Shown piece by piece: positions 28,299-36,691 of a DNA stretch of 64,000 bases; position 1 is the stretch's first letter; every line of letters starts with the position of its first letter. Position numbers and translations under genes: made by a program. Below the pieces are notes generated by a model, which ran no database searches, was not told where the DNA came from, and was given only the letters and a program-made list of their open reading frames with translations. The stretch is from NCBI RefSeq assembly GCF_019459225.1, contig NZ_JAIAZY010000008.1, positions 52,624 through 116,623 on the forward strand, in the 5' to 3' direction. Origin of the DNA: Bacillus sp. IITD106 (GTDB lineage Bacteria > Bacillota > Bacilli > Bacillales > Bacillaceae_C).

Positions 28299-29642
28299 CG
28301 CTTCTTCATAAATAGGTTCAGCATTTTTTAGTTTCTCGACTTTTTCTTCAGTGCCATCTTGAGCATTAATATAAATTCTGTACGAATCTTGATCCATCGT
28401 ACCTATAAACTCGTAGCACAACACGTCCTCACCAAGTTCATTCGTAATAACAGCTAGACTATCCTCCATTACCTTTAAATTTGTATTTAAATAGCCGCGC
28501 GCATCATCCAATGTCAATTTTGGCTTAGAAATATTTCTTTTCTTATGTCCTTTTAAATATTCGTTGGCTGAAAATCCAATAATTTGTCCATTATCCAAAG
28601 CCACTTTCACTTTAATAGATTCAGGATAAATCTTGACTCCATTTTGATTTGTGACGTACGTGAATAAACCAACCGTATCGTATTGCATGCTTTCTGCAGG
28701 TTCAAGATTTTTAAATCCATGTTTGTCTAAGAAATTATTAGCTTTTCCCATTGCATCATTCAAACTTAATTTTTGGGTGCCAATATCCCTGTGATTAATA
28801 AGCCAAATAGGGTAACCGCCTGATTTTGTAATATCTAAACTTGCACCGTCTCCCTTTCCATCGTCAAGGTTGACACTATAAAAATGAAACGGAGAGCCTT
28901 TTCCACTTTCAACAACCCTAGATTCATTAATAGTTTTAATCCCTGAATATTTTTGGGCAAGAGTAAGTGCTTCCTCTTTTGTAATGGTCTTGCCTTTTAT
29001 ATGGTCAAAATTTTGTTCCTTTTTCTGAAAAGAAACCACTGTTGGATCTTGCAAATTTTCTTCGTCATACCCTTTTGCCCTCTTATCTACTGTTTTAAAG
29101 CCATCTATTATGGTATTATCGGCATTTTCCTTCCCAGATGCGAGGGCCAATTCAACATCCATCCAGCGAAGATTATTTTTTAACACGAGATGTTGAACTT
29201 TTCTTAACTCATTGCGAATATCATCACTTTGACTATACATTTTTTTCAATAGAGCATATTCATTTTTGGATAACGGCTCTTTATCAAGGTCTCTTACAGC
29301 AGTCCTATAGCTGAAATTACCGATATTTGTTAAAAAGTTTTCAGTTTTATTAAAAGGCATAAGTGTTAATGGGAGTTGACCGACTTGACCACGAGCATCA
29401 GACGTTATTCGCCATACATCAGCAAGGGCCGGAGAAAGGGATTTTCTTGAGTTCATAGCTAGTGTCGTTCCAATTTTTTCGTGAAGAACATCCATCTGAT
29501 AGGTTAAGTCATGAAAAGCTCTTTGATAATTATTTTCAGCATTTATTAAAACGGCATTTTTTTCTTGATGTTCCTGATACCCCCAATAGGCGGTGCCCGC
29601 GATACCAATTGTTAAAACTACAATTAAAATATTTCTAATCAT
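28293..29642 (-). CDS. ypeB: spore germination protein YpeB
   Basis: A 449-residue protein needed for correct localisation and stability of the cortex-lytic enzyme SleB in spores. It has an N-terminal membrane anchor (residues 2-19), an alpha-helical extracytoplasmic region and C-terminal PepSY-type domains (DARGYLNTNLKVMEDSLAVI, YEFIGTMDQDSYRIYINAQDG). The ATG at 29642 with GGGAGGTGG upstream is chosen over the TTG at 29657. It follows sleB by 15 bases, the standard sleB-ypeB pair. Confidence 0.96.
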   Translation of the reverse strand: MIRNILIVVLTIGIAGTAYWGYQEHQEKNAVLINAENNYQRAFHDLTYQMDVLHEKIGTTLAMNSRKSLSPALADVWRITSDARGQVGQLPLTLMPFNKTENFLTNIGNFSYRTAVRDLDKEPLSKNEYALLKKMYSQSDDIRNELRKVQHLVLKNNLRWMDVELALASGKENADNTIIDGFKTVDKRAKGYDEENLQDPTVVSFQKKEQNFDHIKGKTITKEEALTLAQKYSGIKTINESRVVESGKGSPFHFYSVNLDDGKGDGASLDITKSGGYPIWLINHRDIGTQKLSLNDAMGKANNFLDKHGFKNLEPAESMQYDTVGLFTYVTNQNGVKIYPESIKVKVALDNGQIIGFSANEYLKGHKKRNISKPKLTLDDARGYLNTNLKVMEDSLAVITNELGEDVLCYEFIGTMDQDSYRIYINAQDGTEEKVEKLKNAEPIYEEAI

Positions 29643-29657
29643 AATGCCACCTCCCAA

Positions 29658-30470
29658 TTACATGCAAAAAATATGTTTTCCGATTTGTTTGATTTGTGGT
29701 CTTGTCCAAATCCAAGCGCTTGTTGCTGTATCGGGATTAAAATAATATAATGCGCCAGTTGAAGGATCCCAACCATTAATTGCATCAAGAACAGCTCGTT
29801 TAGACGTTTCGTTCGGTGTAAGCCAAATTTGCCCATCTGCAACTGCTGTAAAAGCGCCAGGCTCAAAGATTACTCCTGCGACCGTGCTCGGAAATGATGC
29901 GCTGTTCACACGATTTAAAATGACGGCAGCTACAGCAACTTGGCCTTCATATGGTTCTCCTCTCGCTTCTCCGTGCACCGCATTTGCCATTAAATTAATA
30001 TCGTTTTGTGAAAAACCTGTAGGCGTGTTGGCTGCAGTGGGCTTCGGCGTTTTTGTTGCCGGAGTTTTTTTACTTGGCCCCGTTTGTTTCTTGAGCGGTG
30101 TTCCTCCATAATGGGTAAATGATTTTCCTTTGTTTATTTGTCCCATTACAAACTTTTTATCATATTTAGATGCCTTAACAAGTTTTGCTTTTGTTTCCGC
30201 TCCTGCCAATCCATCTACCTTCATCCCAAAATCATTTTGAAAATTCCTTAAAGCCCAATAAGTTCCCCATCCGAAAACACCGTCAATTTTCCCTGTATAA
30301 AAGCCAATATATTGTAGTCGGGCCTGAAGCTCTATTACATCGTCTCCAACTGCACCTCTTTGAATAACTTGATTAGTAAAAGCGTTAGTTTCATTTACTT
30401 TTGTAGTTGATAACATAATGGTACACAAGAATAAAAGGAAGATAAGTCTTGCCACTTTGCCATATCTCAT
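29658..30470 (-). CDS. sleB: spore cortex-lytic enzyme SleB
   Basis: A 270-residue lytic transglycosylase that depolymerises muramic-lactam-containing spore cortex during germination. Signal sequence (residues 1-30), peptidoglycan-binding domain (about 35-105; VIELQARLQYIGFYTGKIDGVFG), a Thr/Pro/Lys linker, and a C-terminal Hydrolase_2 catalytic domain (about 145-270) with NAVHGEARGEPYEGQVAVAAVILNR carrying the catalytic Glu. The second ATG (30470) is 9 bases from GGAGG, better than the first (30476, 3 bases). A sigma-G-like promoter lies upstream, matching forespore expression. Confidence 0.95.
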   Translation of the reverse strand: MRYGKVARLIFLLFLCTIMLSTTKVNETNAFTNQVIQRGAVGDDVIELQARLQYIGFYTGKIDGVFGWGTYWALRNFQNDFGMKVDGLAGAETKAKLVKASKYDKKFVMGQINKGKSFTHYGGTPLKKQTGPSKKTPATKTPKPTAANTPTGFSQNDINLMANAVHGEARGEPYEGQVAVAAVILNRVNSASFPSTVAGVIFEPGAFTAVADGQIWLTPNETSKRAVLDAINGWDPSTGALYYFNPDTATSAWIWTRPQIKQIGKHIFCM

Positions 30471-30504
30471 ATTCATTTTCCTCCAACTATAATTTTCATA
30501 GGAT

Positions 30505-30534
30505 TAGTTTCCGAATTTACGAGGTTTTTATGCA
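30505..30534 (-). promoter_or_regulatory. sigma-G-type promoter of sleB
   Basis: On the minus strand TGCATA (30534-30529) and GAAACTA (30511-30505) are 17 bases apart, resembling the sigma-G consensus TGMATA/CATACTA. It is about 35 bases before the sleB start. Confidence 0.55.
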
Positions 30535-30566
30535 AAAATTTCTTTGAGATTAGAGCAAAAAAAAAA

Positions 30567-30595
30567 ACACTGTACTCAAATTCAGATTACAGCGC
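30567..30595 (-). terminator. intrinsic terminator of prsW
   Basis: ACACTGTA / TACAGCGC pair over 8 positions with two G.U pairs, followed on the minus strand by a run of 11 T. The prsW stop is inside the loop. Confidence 0.85.
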
Positions 30596-31271
30596 TTTTT
30601 TCCTTTTCTCTTTCGTAATGATATTTTTTTGTCAGCAAGTGGGCATGCTTTACTTTCCTTAGACCAAAAAACCAAAGCAACAACATAAAAGGAAGGATAT
30701 AATACAACCATTGTTTACCAGATATTAGAATATAATCGTATAGACCATGCAAAATAAACGGCACAAAAAAAGAAGCGAATAACCAGTATTTTCTTTTTCC
30801 ATTAATATTAAATTTTGCTTTTCCTAAATAATATCCCATAAAGACCCCGAACAAAGCATGGCTAGATACAGGGAACAAGGCACGGCCGAACGCATATTCA
30901 ATTCCATTTGCAATTAAATATAAAATATTTTCAACTGTAGCGAATCCTAAAGATAAGCTGGCTGCATAAACAATTCCATCATAAGGTTCATTAAAATCTG
31001 CATGTTCATAAACTGCAAACAAAATGATAAACCATTTAAAAAACTCTTCTAATAAAGAAGCCGATAAAAAAGAATGAAGGAAACCGTTCTCGAGTATCCC
31101 TTCCTTAACGAGGACATACTGAAGAAACATAATCGGAAAGGTTAAAAAGGCACCAAATAAAAAAACTTTAAATACATTTAAAACTGGTTCTTGCTCGTAT
31201 TGATCCCGCAAATAAAAGTAGCTGATAAGTGCTAATCCGGGAGCGATACCAGCTGATAAAACACCAAGCAT
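30582..31271 (-). CDS. prsW: site-1 membrane protease PrsW
   Basis: A 229-residue polytopic membrane protease. In B. subtilis it makes the first cut in the anti-sigma factor RsiW under envelope stress. About seven hydrophobic helices are visible, with the family motifs LLEEFFKW (EExxK, near residue 74) and [19 protein letters not shown] precedes the ATG at 31271. No sigW/rsiW pair lies in the window. The next genes are sleB-ypeB downstream and ypdA upstream, as in B. subtilis. Confidence 0.94.
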   Translation of the reverse strand: MLGVLSAGIAPGLALISYFYLRDQYEQEPVLNVFKVFLFGAFLTFPIMFLQYVLVKEGILENGFLHSFLSASLLEEFFKWFIILFAVYEHADFNEPYDGIVYAASLSLGFATVENILYLIANGIEYAFGRALFPVSSHALFGVFMGYYLGKAKFNINGKRKYWLFASFFVPFILHGLYDYILISGKQWLYYILPFMLLLWFFGLRKVKHAHLLTKKYHYEREKEKSAVI

Positions 31272-31348
31272 AGTTAGTCCTCATTTCTAATCCTTTCCTT
31301 AATGGTAACATGGAAACGATAGATTGGAAATGTAATAATTATAAGAAA

Positions 31349-31366
31349 ATCCCACTTCGGTGGGAT
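31349..31366 (-). terminator. intrinsic terminator of ypdA
   Basis: ATCCCAC / GTGGGAT stem with a tight TTCG-type loop, followed on the minus strand by TTTCTT; 10 bases past the ypdA stop. Confidence 0.85.
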
Positions 31367-31376
31367 GATTTCAATT

Positions 31377-32336
31377 TTATTTAGATTGTATTGATTTAGC
31401 AATAAGTCCGCCATGGTGGCGTCCATTTTCTATAAATATTTCATTGGCATCATTACCTGCTGCAATCACTCCAGCGATATATAAGTTTGAAATATTTGTT
31501 TCCATTGTTTCTGGGTTAAACAATGGTTTTCCGGTATCAGCTTCTATTTCAACGCCCATTTTTCTTATGAATTTATGATCAGGATGATAGCCAGTCATAG
31601 CAAATACAAAATCATTTTTTATTTCATATTTTTCCGAACCGACTTCATATATGACAGTATTTGGTGTAATTTCAACCACGCACGCATCAAAAATCATTTC
31701 AATCTCATTACTTCTCACTAATGCTTGAAATTCTGGAATAATCCATGGCTTCACACTTGGAGAATAATCGTTCCCTCTATATATACAGGTCACTTTAGCT
31801 CCTGCTTTGTGCAATTCCAATGCAGCATCAACGGCTGAATTTTTTCCGCCAATGACGACGACATCTGTATCAAAATATGGATGACCTTCTTTAAAATAAT
31901 GGAAAACCTTATTTAAATCTTCTCCGGGTATTCCCATATAATTCGGATGGTCATAATATCCTGTTGCAATTATGACATAATTTGCTTCATAATTACGGAT
32001 ACTCGTTTTAACTTTAAATTTTTCACTATCTTTTTCTACACTCTCTACAGTTTCAAATCTATTAATACGTAGATCTTTTATTTTGGCAACTTCCCGATAA
32101 TATGTAAGAGCTTGATTTCTTTTAGGTTTCCGTTCAACAGTAATAAAAGGAACATCCCCAATCGACAGTTTTTCGCTAGAACTGAAAAATGTCTGATGGG
32201 TAGGATAATTGTAAAGAGCATTTACAATATTTCCTTTTTCTATAATGAGAGGGTTCATGCCTATCTCTTTCATTGCAATGGCAGCAGCTAATCCACATGG
32301 GCCTCCCCCTACTATAATACAATCTTCCTGTTGCAT
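31377..32336 (-). CDS. ypdA: bacillithiol disulfide reductase YpdA (Bdr)
   Basis: A 319-residue FAD/NADPH-dependent oxidoreductase of the YpdA family that regenerates bacillithiol from its disulfide. The FAD-binding IVGGGPCGLAAAIA (about residues 8-21, with the family's Cys14 that replaces a CxxC pair), the NADPH-binding VVIGGKNSAVDAALEL (about 160-175) and the C-terminal ATG-type YIAGVIAAGNDANEIFIENGRHHG are present. It lies between prsW and the MecA-family gene; B. subtilis gudB, which normally follows, is absent. Confidence 0.94.
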   Translation of the reverse strand: MQQEDCIIVGGGPCGLAAAIAMKEIGMNPLIIEKGNIVNALYNYPTHQTFFSSSEKLSIGDVPFITVERKPKRNQALTYYREVAKIKDLRINRFETVESVEKDSEKFKVKTSIRNYEANYVIIATGYYDHPNYMGIPGEDLNKVFHYFKEGHPYFDTDVVVIGGKNSAVDAALELHKAGAKVTCIYRGNDYSPSVKPWIIPEFQALVRSNEIEMIFDACVVEITPNTVIYEVGSEKYEIKNDFVFAMTGYHPDHKFIRKMGVEIEADTGKPLFNPETMETNISNLYIAGVIAAGNDANEIFIENGRHHGGLIAKSIQSK

Positions 32337-32411
32337 ATGACGACTCTCCTTCTATCAAATCAATGACACCTAAGTTATATTTACACATTCGAAATTTAAC
32401 GAATCCTTAAA

Positions 32412-32441
32412 AAATCTCCTATCTATTATGATAGGAGATTT
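32412..32441 (-). terminator. intrinsic terminator of the MecA-family gene
   Basis: AAATCTCCTATC / GATAGGAGATTT 12-bp perfect stem, followed on the minus strand by TTTAAGG; 25 bases past the stop. Confidence 0.88.
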
Positions 32442-32466
32442 CTAAATATCGTGCAAAGATTATGAT

Positions 32467-33039
32467 TCAAAAGTAATGGTCCATTGTTTGTATGGCATTA
32501 TGATTCATTATTTTTTTTCCATAATCCTCTAAATACTCAATCGATGTGTTGACTAGATTTCCATATTCCTCACATATACCGTATAGCTTTTCACTTTTTA
32601 CACATGTTTTTATTATCGCTAAATAATAGTTGGATTTAAAGAAATATAAAGAGCTTTGCAATTCCCCAAGATTATGTTGTGAAAGACTTTTAGCCAATAA
32701 AATGCAATGTTCAATATCATCAAATGCAATGATAATAATATGATCATTCAGCGGATGATACTTTTTCTTGCCTTCAGCTGGCGTGTCTTTCATGTCATCT
32801 TCATCTATTGTTAAAATCAGTACTAACTCCTTAGATGTAAGTGAATATATATCGATTGATACAGCCCCGTATGTGTCTAATTCATATATACGGCTTGCCT
32901 CATCGAGCATTTCATCAAATAGTGAATCCCATATAAATGTATCTTTCATCATTTCCTCTTGTAAAAAGCCTTTACATGTCAGTTCTTCAAAAGATATGGA
33001 ATATTTAATTTGATTAGATGATATGCGCTCCAGCCTCAT
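32467..33039 (-). CDS. mecB: MecA-family ClpC adaptor, YpbH (MecB)-like
   Basis: A 190-residue protein that I assign to the MecA/YpbH adaptor family, which delivers substrates to the ClpCP protease. Family landmarks are the start MRLERISSNQIKYSISFEELTCKGF, the GAVSIDIYSLTSKELVLILT strand pair, and the C-terminal ClpC-binding domain with FDDIEHCILLAKSL, YFFKSNYYLAI and EYGKKIMNHNAIQTM. The acidic linker between the domains is short (about 105-120). GGGGGCGG precedes the ATG. Position between ypdA and ypbG matches ypbH in B. subtilis. Divergence from B. subtilis YpbH is noticeable, so functional equivalence is inferred. Confidence 0.82.
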   Translation of the reverse strand: MRLERISSNQIKYSISFEELTCKGFLQEEMMKDTFIWDSLFDEMLDEASRIYELDTYGAVSIDIYSLTSKELVLILTIDEDDMKDTPAEGKKKYHPLNDHIIIIAFDDIEHCILLAKSLSQHNLGELQSSLYFFKSNYYLAIIKTCVKSEKLYGICEEYGNLVNTSIEYLEDYGKKIMNHNAIQTMDHYF

Positions 33040-33096
33040 GAAACCGCCCCCTGAATGTTGCTCTTACCCCATTGTATGAAGGATGCGTTGGATGGT

Positions 33097-33882
33097 TCAT
33101 GAGATAGGTTGATCACTATTTTCATTTTTAATCATAAGTAAATGTGTTTCTGCTTGTGCTCCAAGTCTAAGCGGAAGTAAGGTTGTTCCATATCCATTAC
33201 TAGTAAGAAGAATGGTACCGCGCACCTTTCTTATACCTCCTTTACGATATGGCCCGATTCCAAAAAAGCGAATTTGCCCACCATGTGTATGTCCGCTTAA
33301 CACGAGTGAAATTTTTTCGATATTAGGTACAGCATGTATAGTTTCAGGGTTATGGCATATTAAAATGTTAAAAGCTTCTTCCTCTATTTGGTCCATTAAA
33401 AGGTCAAGAGGAGGCAATTCTTGGGTAAAGTCATCTAAACCAATTAAAGCAATTTTTTTATCATTCTTATTTATGTAATAGATGTTGTTTAATAGTTCTT
33501 TTACTCCTAATGAATGAAAAACCTCTCTTAATTGATGAGGAGCTATTTCATAATCATTATTACCCCATACAAAGAAAACTGGAGCAATATTAATAAGCTT
33601 TTTTAAATTATTTGTCACCCTTTCAAGAGGAACTCCTTTTTCTGTCAAGTCACCGCCGATGACGATAATATCCGCTTTTTCTTTAATTTGTTCAACGATA
33701 GAGTCACTTATCCTGCGTCTATGGATATCAGAAATAAAAAATAAATTGAATGTACCCATCTGCTTTGGGAAGTTTGGAAATTTCAATATTTGTATTTTTA
33801 CCTCATCTCTAAATGCTTCTCTAAACATGTAAATTACAAGCATTACCGCAAATAAAAAGAAAGCGATAATAAACAGCTCCAC
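33097..33882 (-). CDS. ypbG: membrane-anchored metallophosphoesterase YpbG
   Basis: A 261-residue calcineurin-like phosphoesterase with an N-terminal membrane helix (residues 2-20). The two-metal motifs are DIHRRR, GGDLTEKG, WGNNDYE, CHNPE and SGHTHGGQ in order. The substrate is unknown. The start is a GTG at 33882 preceded by AAGGTG. It is divergent from cotJABC and next to the MecA-family gene, the usual ypbG position. Confidence 0.92.
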   Translation of the reverse strand: MELFIIAFFLFAVMLVIYMFREAFRDEVKIQILKFPNFPKQMGTFNLFFISDIHRRRISDSIVEQIKEKADIIVIGGDLTEKGVPLERVTNNLKKLINIAPVFFVWGNNDYEIAPHQLREVFHSLGVKELLNNIYYINKNDKKIALIGLDDFTQELPPLDLLMDQIEEEAFNILICHNPETIHAVPNIEKISLVLSGHTHGGQIRFFGIGPYRKGGIRKVRGTILLTSNGYGTTLLPLRLGAQAETHLLMIKNENSDQPIS

Positions 33883-33963
33883 AATATCACCTTATTCTCC
33901 TTTGGAATACAAAAATTATAACATGATGGAAGTTATATATCTTAATTCTATTGTGACGCTTTC

Positions 33964-33992
33964 GAATTAAGACGAGCAATATGTCATACAAT
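33964..33992 (+). promoter_or_regulatory. sigma-E-type promoter of cotJABC
   Basis: A perfect sigma-E -10 box, CATACAAT (33985-33992), lies 29 bases before the cotJA ATG. The -35 (GAATTA, 33964-33969, 15-base spacing) is weaker. The cotJ operon is sigma-E dependent in B. subtilis. Confidence 0.65.
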
Positions 33993-34021
33993 GGATTGAT
34001 GACAGTAAAAGGAGGTATTGT

Positions 34022-34252
34022 ATGCCTAGCTTCTATAAATCATACATGCCGTATATAAGCCCATTTGACCCTTGCCCCCCAATCACGGTAAAAACTTATT
34101 CCACTCCTCCTAATTTATATATGGGTTTCCAACCGCCAAATTTACCACAATTTTCACCAAAGGAAGCGTTAAAAAAAGGGACGCTTTGGAGAGCTTTCTA
34201 TGATCCTTATTATAGTCCCTATGAAAGAGCACGGGAGGAGGCAGAAATATGA
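34022..34252 (+). CDS. cotJA: spore coat protein CotJA
   Basis: A 76-residue proline- and tyrosine-rich spore coat component (FKPP-type repeats: PFDPCPPITVKTYSTPPNLYMGFQPPNLPQF, then GTLWRAFYDPYY). It forms part of the inner coat with CotJC. GGAGGT stands 6 bases before the ATG. It is the first gene of the plus-strand cotJABC operon and overlaps cotJB by 4 bases. In B. subtilis the operon lies elsewhere on the chromosome. Confidence 0.95.
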   Translation: MPSFYKSYMPYISPFDPCPPITVKTYSTPPNLYMGFQPPNLPQFSPKEALKKGTLWRAFYDPYYSPYERAREEAEI

Positions 34253-34509
34253 AGCAGATGCCTCAAAAATATTATGATTTAATGCAAGAACTACAAGAAG
34301 TGGATTTCGTCATTGTCGAATTAGCATTATATTTAGATACACATCCAAACGATCAAGAAGCAATCCAACAATATAATGCATATGTCCAAATGAAGAACAA
34401 TGTTAAAAATCAATTTGAAAAAGAATTCGGTGCTTTAACAAGCTTTGGAAGCAGCTATTCAAAATATCCGTGGGATTGGAAAGAAGCTCCTTGGCCATGG
34501 CAAGTATGA
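34249..34509 (+). CDS. cotJB: spore coat protein CotJB
   Basis: An 86-residue mostly helical coat-operon protein (YYDLMQELQEVDFVIVELALYLDTHPNDQEAI, ending YPWDWKEAPWPWQV). Its exact role is unknown, but it is needed for normal CotJ assembly by association. The ATG overlaps the cotJA stop (ATGA), pointing to coupled translation. Confidence 0.95.
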   Translation: MKQMPQKYYDLMQELQEVDFVIVELALYLDTHPNDQEAIQQYNAYVQMKNNVKNQFEKEFGALTSFGSSYSKYPWDWKEAPWPWQV

Positions 34510-34539
34510 ATGCGTTGAAATTAGGAGGTAGTGGTCTAT

Positions 34540-35109
34540 ATGTGGGTATATGAAAAAAAACTGCAGTATCCCGTTAGAGTCAGCCAATGCAACCCAATGC
34601 TTGCCAAGTTTTTAATTGAGCAGTATGGTGGTGCAGATGGAGAACTAGCTGCAGCCCTTCGCTACTTAAATCAACGATATAGTATTCCGGATAAAGTAAT
34701 TGGGCTATTGACTGATATAGGTACAGAAGAATTTGCACATTTAGAAATGATTGCCACAATGGTGTATAAGCTAACTAAAGATGCTACACCCGATCAACTT
34801 AAAGAAGCGGGTCTTGGAGCCCATTACGCAAACCATGAAAAAGCTCTTTATTACGAGAATGCTGCTGGAGTCCCTTGGACTGCCACATATATACAGGCGA
34901 AAGGTGACCCGATTGCTGATTTATATGAAGATATAGCCGCAGAGGAAAAAGCGAGGGCCACATATCAATGGATCATTAATATGAGCGACGATCCTGATTT
35001 AAATGACGGCCTTCGTTTCTTAAGAGAAAGAGAAATTATCCATTCGCAACGATTTAGAGAAGCAGTGGAAATTTTAAAGGAAGAACAAGATCGTAAAAAA
35101 ATATTTTAA
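34540..35109 (+). CDS. cotJC: spore coat manganese-catalase-like protein CotJC
   Basis: A 189-residue ferritin-like protein of the manganese catalase family in the spore coat. Metal-ligand motifs EEFAHLEMI (near residue 67), EEKARATYQW (near 145) and the C-terminal EREIIHSQRF helix are present, so catalase activity is plausible. The family start MWVYEKKLQYPV selects the ATG at 34540 (GGAGG 11 bases before) over the GTG at 34531, which is only 2 bases from the site. It is the last gene of cotJABC and is followed by a strong terminator. Confidence 0.96.
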   Translation: MWVYEKKLQYPVRVSQCNPMLAKFLIEQYGGADGELAAALRYLNQRYSIPDKVIGLLTDIGTEEFAHLEMIATMVYKLTKDATPDQLKEAGLGAHYANHEKALYYENAAGVPWTATYIQAKGDPIADLYEDIAAEEKARATYQWIINMSDDPDLNDGLRFLREREIIHSQRFREAVEILKEEQDRKKIF

Positions 35110-35171
35110 ATAAAAAAAGTGAAGGGAAATCTAATAAATTGGCTCCATCTATTTTCTTCCTGGCCACAAAA

Positions 35172-35196
35172 CACCGTTTGGACATTCCAAACGGTG
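35172..35196 (+). terminator. intrinsic terminator of cotJABC
   Basis: CACCGTTTGG / CCAAACGGTG 10-bp perfect stem with a 5-base loop followed by CCTTTTTTTT on the plus strand. Confidence 0.95.
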
Positions 35197-35290
35197 CCTT
35201 TTTTTTACTCCATCAGTCCCAGATATTCTTCCTAATCCGTTTCATTAGCTTTATTGTTTCTTTTTTGTCATTTTTACACGAAAAAACGAA

Positions 35291-35746
35291 TCATTTGCTT
35301 TGATGGTATAAATTGATGTCGTATTTTTTTTTCATCTGCTCAAAAACTCTATGGCGCTGGTTCCATTTGTCCCCTTTCCATAAATCTTTACTTTTCTCGA
35401 TAATTTCACATCTTAAAGCATGATATTCTTTTTTCGATTTCTCTTTTTTATCAAATATCACCTTTACAGATCCGAATAAAGTAAAAACAATAAAGAAAAG
35501 AGTTAGAAAATGATTCTTTCTCACAAAGAACGAAAACATATCGAACATATTGGAACCGCTCGTTTCCACAGTTGTTTTATAAAAAAAGAAAAAAACGAAA
35601 AAACCAAAAACGAAGGCGGTTGTCAGCAAAAGAAAATGGATATTTTTATAACGATTATATTTAAGGCGTTTATCAATTAAATTTTGAAGCATTTGTTTCG
35701 TCGTTTGATCGGTATGGTCACCTAAATCCACCAAAAATTGTTCCAT
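35291..35746 (-). CDS. ypbF: DUF2663 membrane protein YpbF
   Basis: A 151-residue protein with two hydrophobic helices (about residues 45-66 and 82-105) and a basic C-terminal cytoplasmic region (KKEKSKKEYHALRCEIIEKSKDLWKGDKWNQR). It matches DUF2663/YpbF; function is unknown. The frame continues open to 35908, but that upstream part is a palindromic repeat element. The ATG at 35746 with GGAAGGTG upstream and the start MEQFLVDLGDHTDQT fits the family. Confidence 0.85.
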   Translation of the reverse strand: MEQFLVDLGDHTDQTTKQMLQNLIDKRLKYNRYKNIHFLLLTTAFVFGFFVFFFFYKTTVETSGSNMFDMFSFFVRKNHFLTLFFIVFTLFGSVKVIFDKKEKSKKEYHALRCEIIEKSKDLWKGDKWNQRHRVFEQMKKKYDINLYHQSK

Positions 35747-35785
35747 CCTTTTCACCTTCCGATATCTAGTCCATATTAATAACGT

Positions 35786-35928
35786 GTTCAAAAAGGAGGA
35801 TAAAAAGGACCAAGAATTTCGAGGCGGAGCAGTTTCGAGCAGCGGAATGTATGCTTTTAATACATGAGCAGCGGAGAAACAAGCCAACGAAGAAATTCGA
35901 AGTGTCATTTTTACCGGACTTTTTGAAC
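35786..35928. repeat. 143-bp palindromic intergenic element
   Basis: Bounded by exact 10-bp inverted ends GTTCAAAAAG / CTTTTTGAAC. Inside are further inverted pairs (GAATTTC / GAAATTC; TGTAT / ATACA around a 7-base loop) and a repeated GAGCAGCGGA-type motif. It has no ribosome site or long frame of its own. A 25-bp derivative with the interior deleted lies at 56982-57006. It looks like a small non-autonomous element; no transposase is nearby. Confidence 0.75.
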
Positions 35929-35971
35929 ATCCTCTATTAGAAAATATGAACTAGATATTCGGAGTATGACC

Positions 35972-36676
35972 TTATGGTAGAGGTATTTTTAGTGACTGGC
36001 CTACCTTTATTTCATTCCCATTAATGCCATTGGCTGCCTTTATTTTTTCAATTCCACTTTGACTTTTATAATATTGCATGGAGATTCTAAATAATGTCTC
36101 TCCTTTTTGAACAGTGTGATACACAACTTTTGCTTCCTCCTGTTGTACAGGTGGTTTTTCAGCCTTTTGTTCTTGATTTACCTTTTCAGGTTTGTTTTCA
36201 GGTTGAGAGTTCTCCACTTTTTGTTCTTCAGCTTTCTGTTCGGCGTTTTCTCCATCTGTTTTATTATCTTCAGTTTTTGTTTTACTTTCTTCCTTCTCTT
36301 CTTTGTTCTCATCCTCTTTCTTTTCATCTGTATCTAAAACAGGTGAATTAGAGGGATCTTTATGATCAATAGAAGCTTCGATGCTATTGTCTTCGGCAAA
36401 AGATATTTCTTCTCCAACTCCGTTTGCCGAATCGGAGTGATGATCTTTTTCTTTACTAGATAAATAGATGGCATATCCTCCCGGGAGCAAAAGGAGTACG
36501 ACTAGCAATATGAGAGGAATGGTGATTTTTATTTTCTTTTGTTTTGATGTCTCCTTTTCCTCACTGTTTTTCCTTTTTCTTTTTCGATTTTTTGGTCCGT
36601 GCACTTCCGTTCTTGACGGAAGCCTACTTGAAAGATCTTCTGACTCACGGTATGTTTCTTTTTGATTATTTGTCAT
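35972..36676 (-). CDS. ypbE: LysM-domain membrane protein YpbE
   Basis: A 234-residue protein anchored by one helix (about residues 51-72, ITIPLILLVVLLLLPGGYAIYL) after a basic cytoplasmic N-terminus. It continues with a long low-complexity Glu/Lys/Gln-rich region (about 90-180) and a C-terminal LysM peptidoglycan-binding domain (about 186-233; YHTVQKGETLFRISMQYY, IKVGQSLKIPLP). It probably spans from membrane to cell wall. AAGGGA precedes the ATG. The position between ypbF and ypbD matches B. subtilis. Confidence 0.9.
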   Translation of the reverse strand: MTNNQKETYRESEDLSSRLPSRTEVHGPKNRKRKRKNSEEKETSKQKKIKITIPLILLVVLLLLPGGYAIYLSSKEKDHHSDSANGVGEEISFAEDNSIEASIDHKDPSNSPVLDTDEKKEDENKEEKEESKTKTEDNKTDGENAEQKAEEQKVENSQPENKPEKVNQEQKAEKPPVQQEEAKVVYHTVQKGETLFRISMQYYKSQSGIEKIKAANGINGNEIKVGQSLKIPLP

Positions 36677-36691
36677 ATTTTGATCCCTTCT

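Noticed and set aside
35747..35908. N-terminal extension of YpbF
   Set aside because: The open frame upstream of 35746 runs through a palindromic repeat element, has no better ribosome site, and the family start is at 35746.
36094..36351. plus-strand phenylalanine/leucine-rich ORFs
   Set aside because: They are antisense shadows of the Glu/Lys-rich low-complexity part of ypbE and have no ribosome site.
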